Shown: one piece after another, positions 1-6,871 of the stretch
Layout of the letters: every line of letters begins with the position of its first letter
Numbering within the stretch: position 1 is the first letter of the stretch
Assembly: GCA_910579325.1 (NCBI GenBank)
Contig: CAJTTU010000030.1
Span: forward strand, 1-15,441
Origin: an uncultured Lachnospiraceae bacterium
GTDB taxonomy: Bacteria > Bacillota > Clostridia > Lachnospirales > Lachnospiraceae
Direction of reading: 5' to 3'
DNA length: 15,441 nt
Translations under genes and position numbers: made by a program
The notes under the pieces: model-generated
Told to the model about the DNA's origin: nothing
What the model saw: the letters and a program-made list of their open reading frames with translations, nothing else
The model's database searches: none

Positions 1-114
1 AGAAAAAATTAAGGTTTTGCGGTATGAAGAGTGTGGATTGAAGAATAAAAATATGGAAAATAGATAGAAAATTTAGGAGCATATCACAAAGAAATTTGAA
101 AAGACTTGCGCGAA

Positions 115-143
115 TTGACAAATTATGGTTTATATTGTATACT
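115..143 (+). promoter_or_regulatory. Sigma-A type promoter of the decayed ABC operon
   Basis: A TTGACA -35 box lies at 115-120 and a TATACT -10 box at 138-143, separated by exactly 17 bases. The -35 is a full consensus match and the -10 matches 5 of 6. Transcription should start near 150, inside the inverted repeat at 151-176. The first 110 bases of the window hold no gene I can recognise. Confidence 0.75.
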
Positions 144-150
144 GTTTATA

Positions 151-176
151 AGTGTATTAGAAAAAAATAATACACT
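151..176. promoter_or_regulatory. Perfect inverted repeat at the start site, likely repressor operator
   Basis: AGTGTATTA at 151-159 is perfectly mirrored by TAATACACT at 168-176, with an 8-base A-rich spacer. It lies just after the -10 box, where a bound repressor would block initiation. The arms resemble the TGTA-n-TA / TA-n-TACA type described for GntR-family YtrA-like regulators, which commonly control ABC transporter operons. The repressor family is inferred. No GntR gene is visible in the window. Confidence 0.6.
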
Positions 177-225
177 TTCTATTTATTAAGAGATGTATAG
201 CGATTTGGCTAAAGAGTGTTAGCGT

Positions 226-279
226 ATGCGGAAGCAGATTTTATTATTTGCAGAACCTTTGCTTCCGCATGCATTTTTT
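226..279 (+). terminator. Terminator-like hairpin in the leader (possible attenuator)
   Basis: ATGCGGAAGC at 226-235 pairs perfectly with GCTTCCGCAT at 261-270 around a 25-base loop. A few more pairs with wobbles are possible on both ends. Six T residues follow at 274-279. The hairpin lies about 75 bases after the predicted transcription start and before the lipoprotein start at 364, so it could stop or attenuate transcription. The large loop makes it weaker than a textbook terminator. Confidence 0.45.
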
Positions 280-363
280 ATAACGGTTTTTATCATTGTT
301 TTCTGCTTTGACTTATGGAGAACCGGCCAGGTGAAGCGATCTGGCATATGGGGAGGGCGGCGA

Positions 364-1118
364 ATGCGAAAATGGGGTTATATTTTTGGCGTCAGTGTAA
401 AATTGTTATTGGGCGGGTGCGGGCGGTCCATGGGGGAGGAGCAGGTCGAACAAATCACGCAGGCCTCTGATGCGGAAACGGAGGTTTTGCACGGAGCCGG
501 ATGGAGTGGGATTGATTTCTGTATTATGGAGAGCGGCATGCTCTATGTGAAGGATGGGCAGATGCGGTATTATGATTTTGCGGGTAACGACAGCTACTGG
601 CAGGAGCCGGGAACTGGAGACGAGGGATGCATGCCGGATACTGGATGACGAGGGAGCGGTTTTGGCATATTGTCCGGATTACATATTTTTAGGCCGTTAT
701 CAGGGGAAATGGCTGTATGAGCTTGTGGATTATGAAAGAAATGACCACGTATATCTCTGGGATGCTGACACCGGGGAAAAAACCGGGCTATTGGAACTGG
801 AAAATGGCGGCATTATCGGCAGGACATATGGGATGATCGACTATGGTATTTTCGACAACAGCTGTTTTCTGTACGGTTTATTTCAGGATGAACAGTCAAA
901 AATAACGATCTACAGGTATGATCTGAAAACAGGGAGATTCGAAAAAGCTGTTTGAAGATGTGCGGAATATCACCTTTCGGATTATAGGGGATACGCCGGA
1001 ATATTTTATCGGAAATGTATATGATCAGCAGAATACGGCGAACGTAAAAACGTATATGATCAGAAAAGAGGATTATTTTGCCGGAAATATGGATCAGACC
1101 ATCAGAATCAGGCCGTAG
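364..1118 (+). pseudogene. Frameshifted lipoprotein gene
   Basis: The start at 364 is preceded by GGGAGG (351-356). The first 19 residues form a lipoprotein signal: a basic start (MRKWG), a hydrophobic stretch, and LLLGGC with the lipidated cysteine at residue 19. The reading frame then breaks twice. The first shift is near 610-640, where frame 1 ends at 648 and a coherent frame 2 continues as RDACRILDDEGAVLAYCPDY. The second is at the A-run near 942-946, where frame 2 ends at 955 and frame 3 continues (FEK, LFEDVRNITF) to a stop at 1116-1118. Both shifts are +1, as from single-base insertions. Restored, the product would be about 250 residues, with a WDADTGEKTG-like stretch that recalls beta-propeller or solute-binding proteins but fits no family I know. 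It sits immediately upstream of the ABC ATPase fragment. Sequencing error at homopolymers is the alternative to true decay. Confidence 0.6.
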
Positions 1119-1128
1119 GGAGAACGTT

Positions 1129-1314
1129 ATGGAGCTTATGGTAAAAGGTCTGAAAAAGGCATATGGAAAAATGGAAGCATTAAAGGGGATCAGCTTTTCT
1201 GTGAAAGAAGGAATTTATGGCCTGCTGGGCCCGAACGGGGCTGGCAAAAGCACGCTGATCGGCATCCTGACAGGGAATCTTAAGGCAGATGAAGGAGCCG
1301 TATACTGGATATGA
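1129..1314 (+). pseudogene. Truncated ABC transporter ATPase (N-terminal fragment)
   Basis: The start at 1129 has GGGAGA upstream (1118-1123) and lies 10 bases after the lipoprotein stop. The 61 residues begin like a normal ABC ATPase: a core strand (MELMVKGLKKAYGKMEALKG) and a complete Walker A, GPNGAGKST, near residues 35-43. It then runs into a stop at 1312-1314. The Q-loop, LSGGQ signature, Walker B and H-loop are all missing, so about 170 to 240 residues of a normal ATPase are lost. The following DNA encodes permease in another frame, which points to a deletion joining the two genes near 1300-1320. It cannot hydrolyse ATP as it stands. Confidence 0.75.
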
Positions 1315-2689
1315 TATTCCTGCTTTTGGAGTTGGATGTTTTCTTTCCGGCGGAAGAATCTTTGAAGTACCGGTTCAGTCAATTCCGGGATATCTTGCGA
1401 GTCCGTTTTCTGTTTCCGTAGGACAGTATTTGATTTTATCTTTTGCCGTAAGGCTGTTTGGGCTGTTGCTGATTGGAGCGGTTACCTGTGTGGTGTGTTT
1501 CCTGTGCGGAAGTCTGGTATCTGGGGTTTTGGCCGTGGTTGTTTTTGGAGGCGCGGAATATCTGTGTAAGAGTAGGATTGATCTTCATTCCAGGTGGTCG
1601 CTGCTGAGACAGGTGAAGATCGTCTCTTTTTTTGACACATCTATTTTCCGTGATTATGAGCATGTCAATATTTGCGGCATTCCAGTGTCCGCCATGAGCA
1701 TGAATTTGCTGGCTGGCTTTTGTTTGCTGGTGGTGTGCGCATCTGTCATTATTAATCTGCATAGGGGCGGGTATGCCGTGGGAAAGAAAAAGGGCCCTTT
1801 TTCGCGTCTGACTGAAAAAAGAGGCAGTTTTGGCCTGTTTCTCTATGGGTTGTTTTCCTGCGAATTGTATAAAGGATTCATTATCTGCAGAGGGCTGCAG
1901 TTGCTGGTGTTTTTCTGTGTGGTTCAAATGGTTACTTATGGCGGAAAAATGCACTATGCGGATGGGGAGGAATATTATTATCGTGATTATTCCGTAAAGC
2001 TGGAAGGCAGGCCAAATGATGAGAAAAAAAGATATATTGAAGCAGAACGGCAGCATCTGGAGGATAGAAGGAAAAAGCAGGCTGATTATTACGGGCGATA
2101 TGCAAATGGCGAAATTGGAAAAAGTGAGCTGGATGCTTATATCGAGTTTTATGTGGTTCCTCAGGAGCAGGATGACGGATTGCGGCGGGCTGAAAACCAG
2201 TTTGAGCGGCTGGAAGCTTTGCTGGCCGATGGAGAAGAAGTTTCTTATGTTTATTTGACTCCCTGGTCTGCCCTGTGCGGGCCGGATACTTATATGGAGG
2301 ATATGGCAAATATAGCCAAAATGATTATCTGTATTGTTGTTTTTTTAGCCGTATATTTACCGGTCGAACAAAGAAGCCGTATGTGTGTGCTGATGAATAC
2401 ATTTTGCAAAGGTAGGAAAACATTGCTGGCGAAAAAGTATCAGATTTGTGCCTTGTTTTGTTTTTTGGTATTGATGATTACGATTGTGACAAAATATTTT
2501 GCTGTTTTTTCCAATTATCCGGCGATAGACTGGAATGTGACGGTACGGAGTATTTTGTTTTTGCCGGAAATGCCGTTTGCACTTTCTGCCGGAGTATATT
2601 TACTTTTTGTACAGGGAAGCAAATATATAGTGTTAGCAGGGGGAACCTGCCTGATTTTAAAATGGTATGAGGGGATTATGCGGCCATAA
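1289..2689 (+). CDS. N-terminally truncated ABC-2 type permease
   Basis: This open frame of 466 codons encodes a membrane protein. Hydrophobic segments lie near residues 47-92, 135-156, 197-217, 340-357, 382-406 and 423-460. A charged, Glu/Lys-rich, probably coiled extracytoplasmic part (about 220-325) holds a YYYRDYSVKLEG-like and a VYLTPWSALCG-like stretch that I associate with a large ABC-2 type permease family of Lachnospiraceae. Family members are usually longer, with an N-terminal membrane half that is missing here. The frame opens within the ATPase fragment, overlapping it by 26 bases in another frame, and its ATG at 1289 has only a weak AAGG ahead. I therefore read it as the rear of a permease brought next to the ATPase by deletion, and probably not functional. 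The unit ends at the terminator at 2695-2735. Confidence 0.6.
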   Translation: MKEPYTGYDIPAFGVGCFLSGGRIFEVPVQSIPGYLASPFSVSVGQYLILSFAVRLFGLLLIGAVTCVVCFLCGSLVSGVLAVVVFGGAEYLCKSRIDLHSRWSLLRQVKIVSFFDTSIFRDYEHVNICGIPVSAMSMNLLAGFCLLVVCASVIINLHRGGYAVGKKKGPFSRLTEKRGSFGLFLYGLFSCELYKGFIICRGLQLLVFFCVVQMVTYGGKMHYADGEEYYYRDYSVKLEGRPNDEKKRYIEAERQHLEDRRKKQADYYGRYANGEIGKSELDAYIEFYVVPQEQDDGLRRAENQFERLEALLADGEEVSYVYLTPWSALCGPDTYMEDMANIAKMIICIVVFLAVYLPVEQRSRMCVLMNTFCKGRKTLLAKKYQICALFCFLVLMITIVTKYFAVFSNYPAIDWNVTVRSILFLPEMPFALSAGVYLLFVQGSKYIVLAGGTCLILKWYEGIMRP

Positions 2690-2694
2690 GAAAG

Positions 2695-2735
2695 ACAGTT
2701 AGCGGCTTGATATATTAAAGCTGCCAACTGTTTTT
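2695..2735 (+). terminator. Rho-independent terminator after the permease
   Basis: Arms at 2695-2708 and 2718-2731 form a 14-bp stem with one mismatch and one G-T wobble around a 9-base loop, followed by a run of T to 2735. It begins 6 bases after the permease stop and closes the ABC operon remnant. Confidence 0.8.
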
Positions 2736-2783
2736 CTGTGTTAAATTATATTATTTTTTCTGATCGGGGCAAATTCACCGTCG

Positions 2784-3344
2784 TTACACCAGCTGAAAAT
2801 ACATCAGCATCCCATTATAAATCCCTCTGGCAAAGCTGCGGGGATCGTTGGACAGAAGCTCAGCGTCCACAGGATTGGTCAGATAGCCCATCTCCACCAG
2901 CAGGGATGGCATCATGGTGTGGCGCAGTACATAAAGGCCGGGATTTACGCGCATGCCCCGGTTGGGCAGGCCGGTGGCCCGGTTGAGGCCGGTCAGAATA
3001 TTTTCGCCGAGAGGCCAGGCCGGGCTGGATTCGCTGTATACATAGACCTCGCTACCGCTGGCCTCGGTGTTTTCGCTGGAATTGCAGTGGAGGCTGATAA
3101 AATAATCGGCGCCCCAGCTGTTGGCGGCGTCCACCCGGGCGGCCAGACTGGAGGTGTTGGAGGTCCCCAGCTGTTCCGTGGGGCTGTTGCGGGACAGGCG
3201 CACTTCAAAAAAAGGGTTGGATTCCAGCATTGCGGCCAGCTCCACGCCTACCGTATAGGTGACATCCTGCTCCCGCACGCCGTTGGCTTCCGCGCCGGCA
3301 TTGGGGTTCTGGGGGTTATGCCCCTGGTCGATAAAAATTTTCAT
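2784..3344 (-). CDS. N-acetylmuramoyl-L-alanine amidase (Amidase_3), leaderless
   Basis: This 186-residue zinc amidase would cut the bond between N-acetylmuramic acid and L-alanine in peptidoglycan. The Amidase_3 zinc ligands are present: His9 in FIDQGHN, Glu25 in GVREQD and His86 in ISLHCN. The catalytic Glu151 lies in SLLVEMGYLTNP. The catalytic domain fills the whole protein, with no signal peptide, membrane helix or wall-binding repeat. I chose the ATG at 3344 because MKIFIDQGHNP is the usual family start; the frame is open 30 codons further upstream, but those residues look like noise. GGGAA lies about a dozen bases ahead, so the ribosome site is weak. The gene is divergent from yefM-yoeB and convergent with the ABC remnant. 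By eye it is clearly more GC-rich than both neighbours. Without a leader it may act in the mother cell, during lysis, or leave by an unknown route. Confidence 0.9.
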   Translation of the reverse strand: MKIFIDQGHNPQNPNAGAEANGVREQDVTYTVGVELAAMLESNPFFEVRLSRNSPTEQLGTSNTSSLAARVDAANSWGADYFISLHCNSSENTEASGSEVYVYSESSPAWPLGENILTGLNRATGLPNRGMRVNPGLYVLRHTMMPSLLVEMGYLTNPVDAELLSNDPRSFARGIYNGMLMYFQLV

Positions 3345-3412
3345 AGGCTGTTGTTCCCATATTTTGCTTGGTATATGATATGCGGAAGAAATGAACAGGT
3401 GATAAGTACATG

Positions 3413-3437
3413 ATATTGTACAATATATTGACAATAT
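3413..3437. promoter_or_regulatory. Paired palindromic operators of yefM-yoeB
   Basis: ATATTGTACAATAT at 3413-3426 is a perfect 14-bp palindrome with a TGTACA core. ATATTGACAATAT at 3425-3437 is a second palindrome with a single central base, overlapping the first by two bases. The second contains the -35 box. The E. coli yefM-yoeB operator is known to have two palindromes with TGTACA cores bound by YefM and YefM-YoeB, so autoregulation by the same logic is a strong inference. Confidence 0.75.
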
Positions 3438-3456
3438 TAGACGATAGAATTATACT
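3428..3456 (+). promoter_or_regulatory. Promoter of yefM-yoeB
   Basis: TTGACA at 3428-3433 and TATACT at 3451-3456 are separated by 17 bases. The -35 is embedded in the second operator palindrome, so operator binding would exclude RNA polymerase. Transcription should start near 3463, leaving a leader of only about 15 bases before the GTG start. Confidence 0.8.
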
Positions 3457-3478
3457 GTATGTAAAGGAGCGTGATAGT

Positions 3479-3730
3479 GTGATAGCAACCAATTTCTCAA
3501 ATGTCAGAAATAATTTTAAAGAGGTCTGCGATCGTGTGGTGCAGGATTCGGAAATTGCAATCATAACGAGAAAAAATGATGAAAACGTGGTGCTGATGTC
3601 TCAGGCTCAGTATGATAATTTGATGGAGAATCTTCATATCAGGAATAGTAAAGCAAATTACGAATGGCTGAAGGAATCAATCAGACAGGCGGAGGATGGG
3701 AAACTTATTAAATTTGAAGCGGAGGAATAA
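3479..3730 (+). CDS. yefM: YefM/Phd family antitoxin
   Basis: This 83-residue antitoxin binds and neutralises YoeB and, with it, represses its own promoter. The start is the GTG at 3479 (MIATNFSNVRNNFKEVCD), with AAAGGAG at 3463-3469 and a 9-base spacer; the ATG further upstream in the same frame at 3410 lies before the promoter and can be excluded. The N-terminal 55 residues show the Phd/YefM DNA-binding and dimerisation fold (NVRNNFKEVCDRV, then ITRKNDENVVLMSQAQYDNL). The rest is a charged tail (YEWLKESIRQAEDGK) of the kind that wraps the toxin. It overlaps the toxin ribosome site and ends 3 bases before the toxin start, the usual antitoxin-first order. The module is AT-rich compared with the flanking amidase and metG, which fits horizontal gain. 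Confidence 0.93.
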   Translation: MIATNFSNVRNNFKEVCDRVVQDSEIAIITRKNDENVVLMSQAQYDNLMENLHIRNSKANYEWLKESIRQAEDGKLIKFEAEE

Positions 3731-3733
3731 TCT

Positions 3734-3988
3734 ATGAATATATCCTTCACGGAGAATGCATGGAAGGACTATCTTTACTGGCAGAAAACGGATAAAAAAA
3801 TGATGAAGAAAATTCATGAACTGATTAAGGATATTTCCAGGAGTCCGTTTGAGGGAATGGGGAAGCCGGAGGCATTAAAATATGAACTGGCGGGGAAATG
3901 GAGCCGGAGGATCAATGATGAACACAGGCTGGTTTATCAGATCGAGGATGAGAATCTGATTATATATACTTGCAGATATCATTACTAA
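3734..3988 (+). CDS. yoeB: YoeB family mRNA interferase toxin
   Basis: This RelE-superfamily endoribonuclease cuts mRNA in the A site of translating ribosomes and stops translation when not bound by YefM. The 84-residue length equals that of E. coli YoeB, and the sequence matches closely from memory (DYLYWQKTDKKMMKKIHELIKD, SPFEGMGKPEALK, WSRRINDEHRLVY, CRYHY end). The catalytic residues known for E. coli YoeB fall at the same positions: Glu46, Arg65 and His83, with Tyr84 last. GGAGGA (3721-3726) precedes the ATG at 3734 and lies within the end of yefM, so translation of the two is probably coupled. I see no terminator after it, so some transcripts may read into metG. The toxin appears intact. 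Confidence 0.96.
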   Translation: MNISFTENAWKDYLYWQKTDKKMMKKIHELIKDISRSPFEGMGKPEALKYELAGKWSRRINDEHRLVYQIEDENLIIYTCRYHY

Positions 3989-4020
3989 GCTTTTGTTACA
4001 TCAGCATATCCCGGAAACTT

Positions 4021-4049
4021 TTGACTTCTTGGAACGGATATATTATACT
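4021..4049 (+). promoter_or_regulatory. metG promoter
   Basis: TTGACT at 4021-4026 and TATACT at 4044-4049 are separated by 17 bases, each matching 5 of 6 consensus positions. Transcription should start near 4056 and give a leader of about 85 bases that is dominated by the hairpin at 4066-4120. The metG-tatD-rsmA group has no other obvious promoter, so this likely serves all three. Confidence 0.75.
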
Positions 4050-4065
4050 ATAGAATATCATGTGT

Positions 4066-4120
4066 AATGTACTCTCGGAGTCTCACAAAATCAGGTACTG
4101 CGAGACTCCGAGAGTACATT
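4066..4120 (+). repeat. Perfect 19-bp inverted repeat in the metG leader
   Basis: AATGTACTCTCGGAGTCTC at 4066-4084 is exactly mirrored at 4102-4120, with a 17-base loop between. It falls within the predicted 5' leader, about 12 bases before the GGAGG (4132-4136) of metG. No T-run follows, so it is not a terminator. The leader is too short for a T-box and has no T-box-like conserved sequence. It could be an RNA stability or translation-control hairpin, a DNA-binding site, or a dispersed palindromic element. Confidence 0.85.
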
Positions 4121-4141
4121 TGCAGAAAAACGGAGGAATTT

Positions 4142-6085
4142 ATGAATAAAGGACCTTATTATATTACAACGGCGATCACCTATACGTCCGGTAAGCCCCA
4201 TATCGGAAATACTTATGAGATCATCCTGGCAGACGCCATCGCCCGTTATAAAAGGGCGCAGGGGTACGACGTGTTTTTCCAGACAGGTACCGACGAGCAC
4301 GGACAGAAGATTGAGGAGAAAGCGGAAGCTGCAGGCGTTACACCGAAGGAATTTGTGGACGGGGTGGCGGCTCAGATTAAGGAAATCTGGGACTTGATGG
4401 AGACGTCTTACGATAAGTTTATCCGTACTACCGACCCTGACCATGAAAAGCAGGTGCAGAAAATTTTTAAAAAGCTGTACGACCAGGGCGACATCTATGA
4501 GGGTTATTATGAAGGGCTGTACTGTACGCCCTGCGAGTCCTTCTTTACCGAGTCCCAGCTGGTGGACGGCAAGTGTCCGGACTGCGGCAGGGAAGTAAAG
4601 CCTGCGAAGGAAGCAGCCTATTTTTTCAGGATGAGCAAATATGCCCAGCGGCTGATCGACCATATCAACGCCCATCCGGAGTTTATCCAGCCCGTTTCCC
4701 GGAAAAACGAGATGATGAACAATTTCCTTCTTCCGGGGCTGCAGGATCTGTGTGTGTCCAGAACCTCTTTCCAGTGGGGCATTCCGGTGGATTTTGACCC
4801 GAAGCATGTGGTTTACGTGTGGCTGGATGCTCTGACCAATTACATCACCGGTATCGGCTATGAGTGCGGGGGGGATTCCACGGAGCAGTTTAAAGCGCTG
4901 TGGCCTGCGGACCTGCATCTGATCGGGAAGGATATTATCCGGTTCCATACGATTTACTGGCCGATTTTCCTGATGGCACTGGATCTGCCGCTGCCGAAGC
5001 AGGTATTCGGACATCCCTGGCTTTTGCAGGGGGAGGGCAAGATGAGCAAGTCAAAGGGGAATGTGCTGTATGCGGATACCTTGGTGGACTTTTTCGGCGT
5101 AGACGCGGTGCGCTATTTTGTCCTCCATGAGATGCCTTTTGAGAATGACGGCGTGATTTCCTGGGAGCTGATGGTGGAGCGGATGAATTCCGACCTGGCC
5201 AATACGCTGGGCAACCTGGTAAACCGCACGATTTCCATGTCCAATAAATATTTCGGCGGCGTGGTGAACAATTCCGGCGTGGCTGAGGCGGTGGATGAGG
5301 AGCTGAGAGCCTGTGCCCTGGAGACGGTGAAGGCCGTGGATGGGAAAATGGAGAAGCTGCGTGTGGCGGACGCCATGACGGAGATTTTCAATCTGTTTAA
5401 ACGGTGCAACAAATATATCGACGAGACCATGCCCTGGGTGCTGGCGAAGGAAGAAGCCACGAAACCCAGGTTGGAGACGGTTCTGTACAACCTGGTGGAG
5501 AGCATCTGCATCGGCGCAAGCCTGCTGGATTCCTTTATGCATGGAACCGCAGAGCGGATTCTCGGGCAGTTAAACGGAAAACTGCGCAGCCTGGATGAGA
5601 TGACGGAATTTGGCCTCTATCTTTCCGGTACAAAGGTGACGGAGAAGCCGGAGATTCTCTTTGCCCGGATGGATATCAAAGAGGTGATGGAAAAGGCAGA
5701 GGCCATGCAGGCGGCAGAGGCCGGGGACGGCGGGCAGTATCCCGCAATCGAGGCGAAGCCGGAAATCACCATAGACGACGTGGACAAGATCCAGTTGCTG
5801 GTCGGCGAGGTGTTAAGCTGCGAGCCGGTGAAAAAAGCGAAGAAGCTTCTCGTAATGCAGGTGCGGGTCGGCGCCCAGGTGCGTCAGATCGTGTCGGGAA
5901 TCGCCAAATATTATAAGCCGGAGGAAATGGTGGGCAAGAAGGTCGTAGTTGTGGCAAATTTAAAACCGGCCAAGCTGTGCGGTATGCTGTCGGAAGGAAT
6001 GCTGCTGGCAGCAGGAGACGACGCAGACCATCTGGCCATGGTGACGGTGGACCGGGATATGGTCAGCGGTTCTACGGTATCGTAA
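4142..6085 (+). CDS. metG: Methionyl-tRNA synthetase
   Basis: MetG attaches methionine to elongator and initiator tRNA(Met) in the cytoplasm. The 647 residues carry the class I HIGH-type motif as PHIGN (19-23) and KMSKS at 300-304. Cys128, Cys131, Cys145 and Cys148 form one zinc knuckle (CTPC and CPDC). An anticodon-binding helical domain follows, and a C-terminal EMAP/Tsu-type tRNA-binding domain runs from about residue 540 to the end (VDKIQLLVGEVLSCEPVKKA onward), as in the dimeric enzyme of many Firmicutes. I chose the ATG at 4142 for its GGAGG at 4132-4136 and the typical MNKGPYYITT start; the longer open frame from 4067 runs through the leader hairpin. tatD follows within 15 bases, so they are co-transcribed. 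No truncation or odd residue was seen. Confidence 0.98.
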   Translation: MNKGPYYITTAITYTSGKPHIGNTYEIILADAIARYKRAQGYDVFFQTGTDEHGQKIEEKAEAAGVTPKEFVDGVAAQIKEIWDLMETSYDKFIRTTDPDHEKQVQKIFKKLYDQGDIYEGYYEGLYCTPCESFFTESQLVDGKCPDCGREVKPAKEAAYFFRMSKYAQRLIDHINAHPEFIQPVSRKNEMMNNFLLPGLQDLCVSRTSFQWGIPVDFDPKHVVYVWLDALTNYITGIGYECGGDSTEQFKALWPADLHLIGKDIIRFHTIYWPIFLMALDLPLPKQVFGHPWLLQGEGKMSKSKGNVLYADTLVDFFGVDAVRYFVLHEMPFENDGVISWELMVERMNSDLANTLGNLVNRTISMSNKYFGGVVNNSGVAEAVDEELRACALETVKAVDGKMEKLRVADAMTEIFNLFKRCNKYIDETMPWVLAKEEATKPRLETVLYNLVESICIGASLLDSFMHGTAERILGQLNGKLRSLDEMTEFGLYLSGTKVTEKPEILFARMDIKEVMEKAEAMQAAEAGDGGQYPAIEAKPEITIDDVDKIQLLVGEVLSCEPVKKAKKLLVMQVRVGAQVRQIVSGIAKYYKPEEMVGKKVVVVANLKPAKLCGMLSEGMLLAAGDDADHLAMVTVDRDMVSGSTVS

Positions 6086-6100
6086 AAGTTGAGAGAAAAT

Positions 6101-6871
6101 ATGAAAGCAATATTTGACAGCCATGCCCATTATGACGAAGAAGCTTTTGACAGTGACAGGGAGAGCCTGCTTTCTTCTATGGAGGAAAAGGGCGTAGGGC
6201 GTATTGTAAATGTAGGTGCCAGTCTGGCGACGACGAAACAGACATTGGAGCTGACACAGAAATATCCCTTTGTGTACGGCGCCGCCGGCGTCCATCCTGA
6301 CGAGACCGGAGAGCTGAATGAAGAAAATTTCCGGTGGCTGGAATGGGCGGCCGGACAGGAAAAGATGGTGGCCGTGGGAGAGATCGGTCTGGACTATTAC
6401 TGGGACAATGCACCCCGCGAGGTGCAGAAGCAGTGGTTCGGACGGCAGCTTGAGCTGGCCTGGAAGCTTGATAAGCCGGTTATTATCCACAGCCGGGAGG
6501 CGGCGAAGGATACGCTGGATATCATCAGGGAGGAAGGCGGCAGGGATCATGATATGGTGATCCACTGCTTCTCCTACGGCGTGGAGCTGGCCAGAGAATA
6601 TCTGGATATGGGACATTATCTGGGGATCGGCGGCGTGCTGACCTTTAAGAATGCGAAAAAGCTGAAAGAGGTGGCGGATTTTGCCCCGTTGGACAGGATT
6701 CTGTTAGAGACAGACTGTCCGTATCTGGCGCCGGTTCCTTTTCGGGGAAAACGGAATGATTCCACAAAGCTGAGCCATGTGGCGGAGGAATTGGCGGCAG
6801 TTAAAGGGGTGGATGCAGACCGGGTTTTGGAAGTTACGTGGGAGAATGCCTGCAGATTTTACAGAATATGA
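6101..6871 (+). CDS. tatD: TatD family metal-dependent hydrolase (deoxyribonuclease)
   Basis: TatD-type proteins are metal-dependent nucleases, known in bacteria as 3'-5' exonucleases acting on DNA and RNA with roles in repair and turnover. The 256-residue TIM barrel has the full set of metal ligands: His8 and His10 in DSHAH, Glu94 in VGEIGLDYY, His130 in VIIHSRE, His155 in IHCFS and Asp205 in LLETDCPYLAP. The ATG at 6101 is chosen because MKAIFDSHAHYD is the normal family start; GAGAG just ahead is a weak ribosome site. A TTG at 6089 would add four residues. It lies 15 bases after metG, which suggests coupled translation. The closest family name in Bacillus is YabD, which also sits between metS and the RNase M5 and ksgA genes. 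Confidence 0.95.
   Translation: MKAIFDSHAHYDEEAFDSDRESLLSSMEEKGVGRIVNVGASLATTKQTLELTQKYPFVYGAAGVHPDETGELNEENFRWLEWAAGQEKMVAVGEIGLDYYWDNAPREVQKQWFGRQLELAWKLDKPVIIHSREAAKDTLDIIREEGGRDHDMVIHCFSYGVELAREYLDMGHYLGIGGVLTFKNAKKLKEVADFAPLDRILLETDCPYLAPVPFRGKRNDSTKLSHVAEELAAVKGVDADRVLEVTWENACRFYRI

Noticed and set aside
364..1118. Programmed ribosomal frameshifting in the lipoprotein gene
   Set aside because: Two separate +1 shifts in one gene, with no strong slippery motif at the first and a plain A-run at the second, next to a deletion-damaged gene, fit decay or sequencing error better.
1436..2056. 206-codon minus-strand open frame inside the permease
   Set aside because: It is His- and Gln-rich low-complexity protein sense, typical of the antisense of membrane protein codons.
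2919..3413. Long plus-strand open frame opposite the amidase gene
   Set aside because: It is the shadow of a GC-rich gene. The minus strand carries the amidase motifs, and this frame has no family motif and no ribosome site.
4056..4141. T-box or S-box riboswitch in the metG leader
   Set aside because: The leader is only about 85 bases, lacks a T-box-like conserved sequence, and its hairpin has no terminator T-run.
4091..5014. 307-codon minus-strand open frame opposite metG
   Set aside because: It lies wholly against the MetG catalytic domain, has no recognisable domain, and its composition is what the reverse of a coding strand gives.
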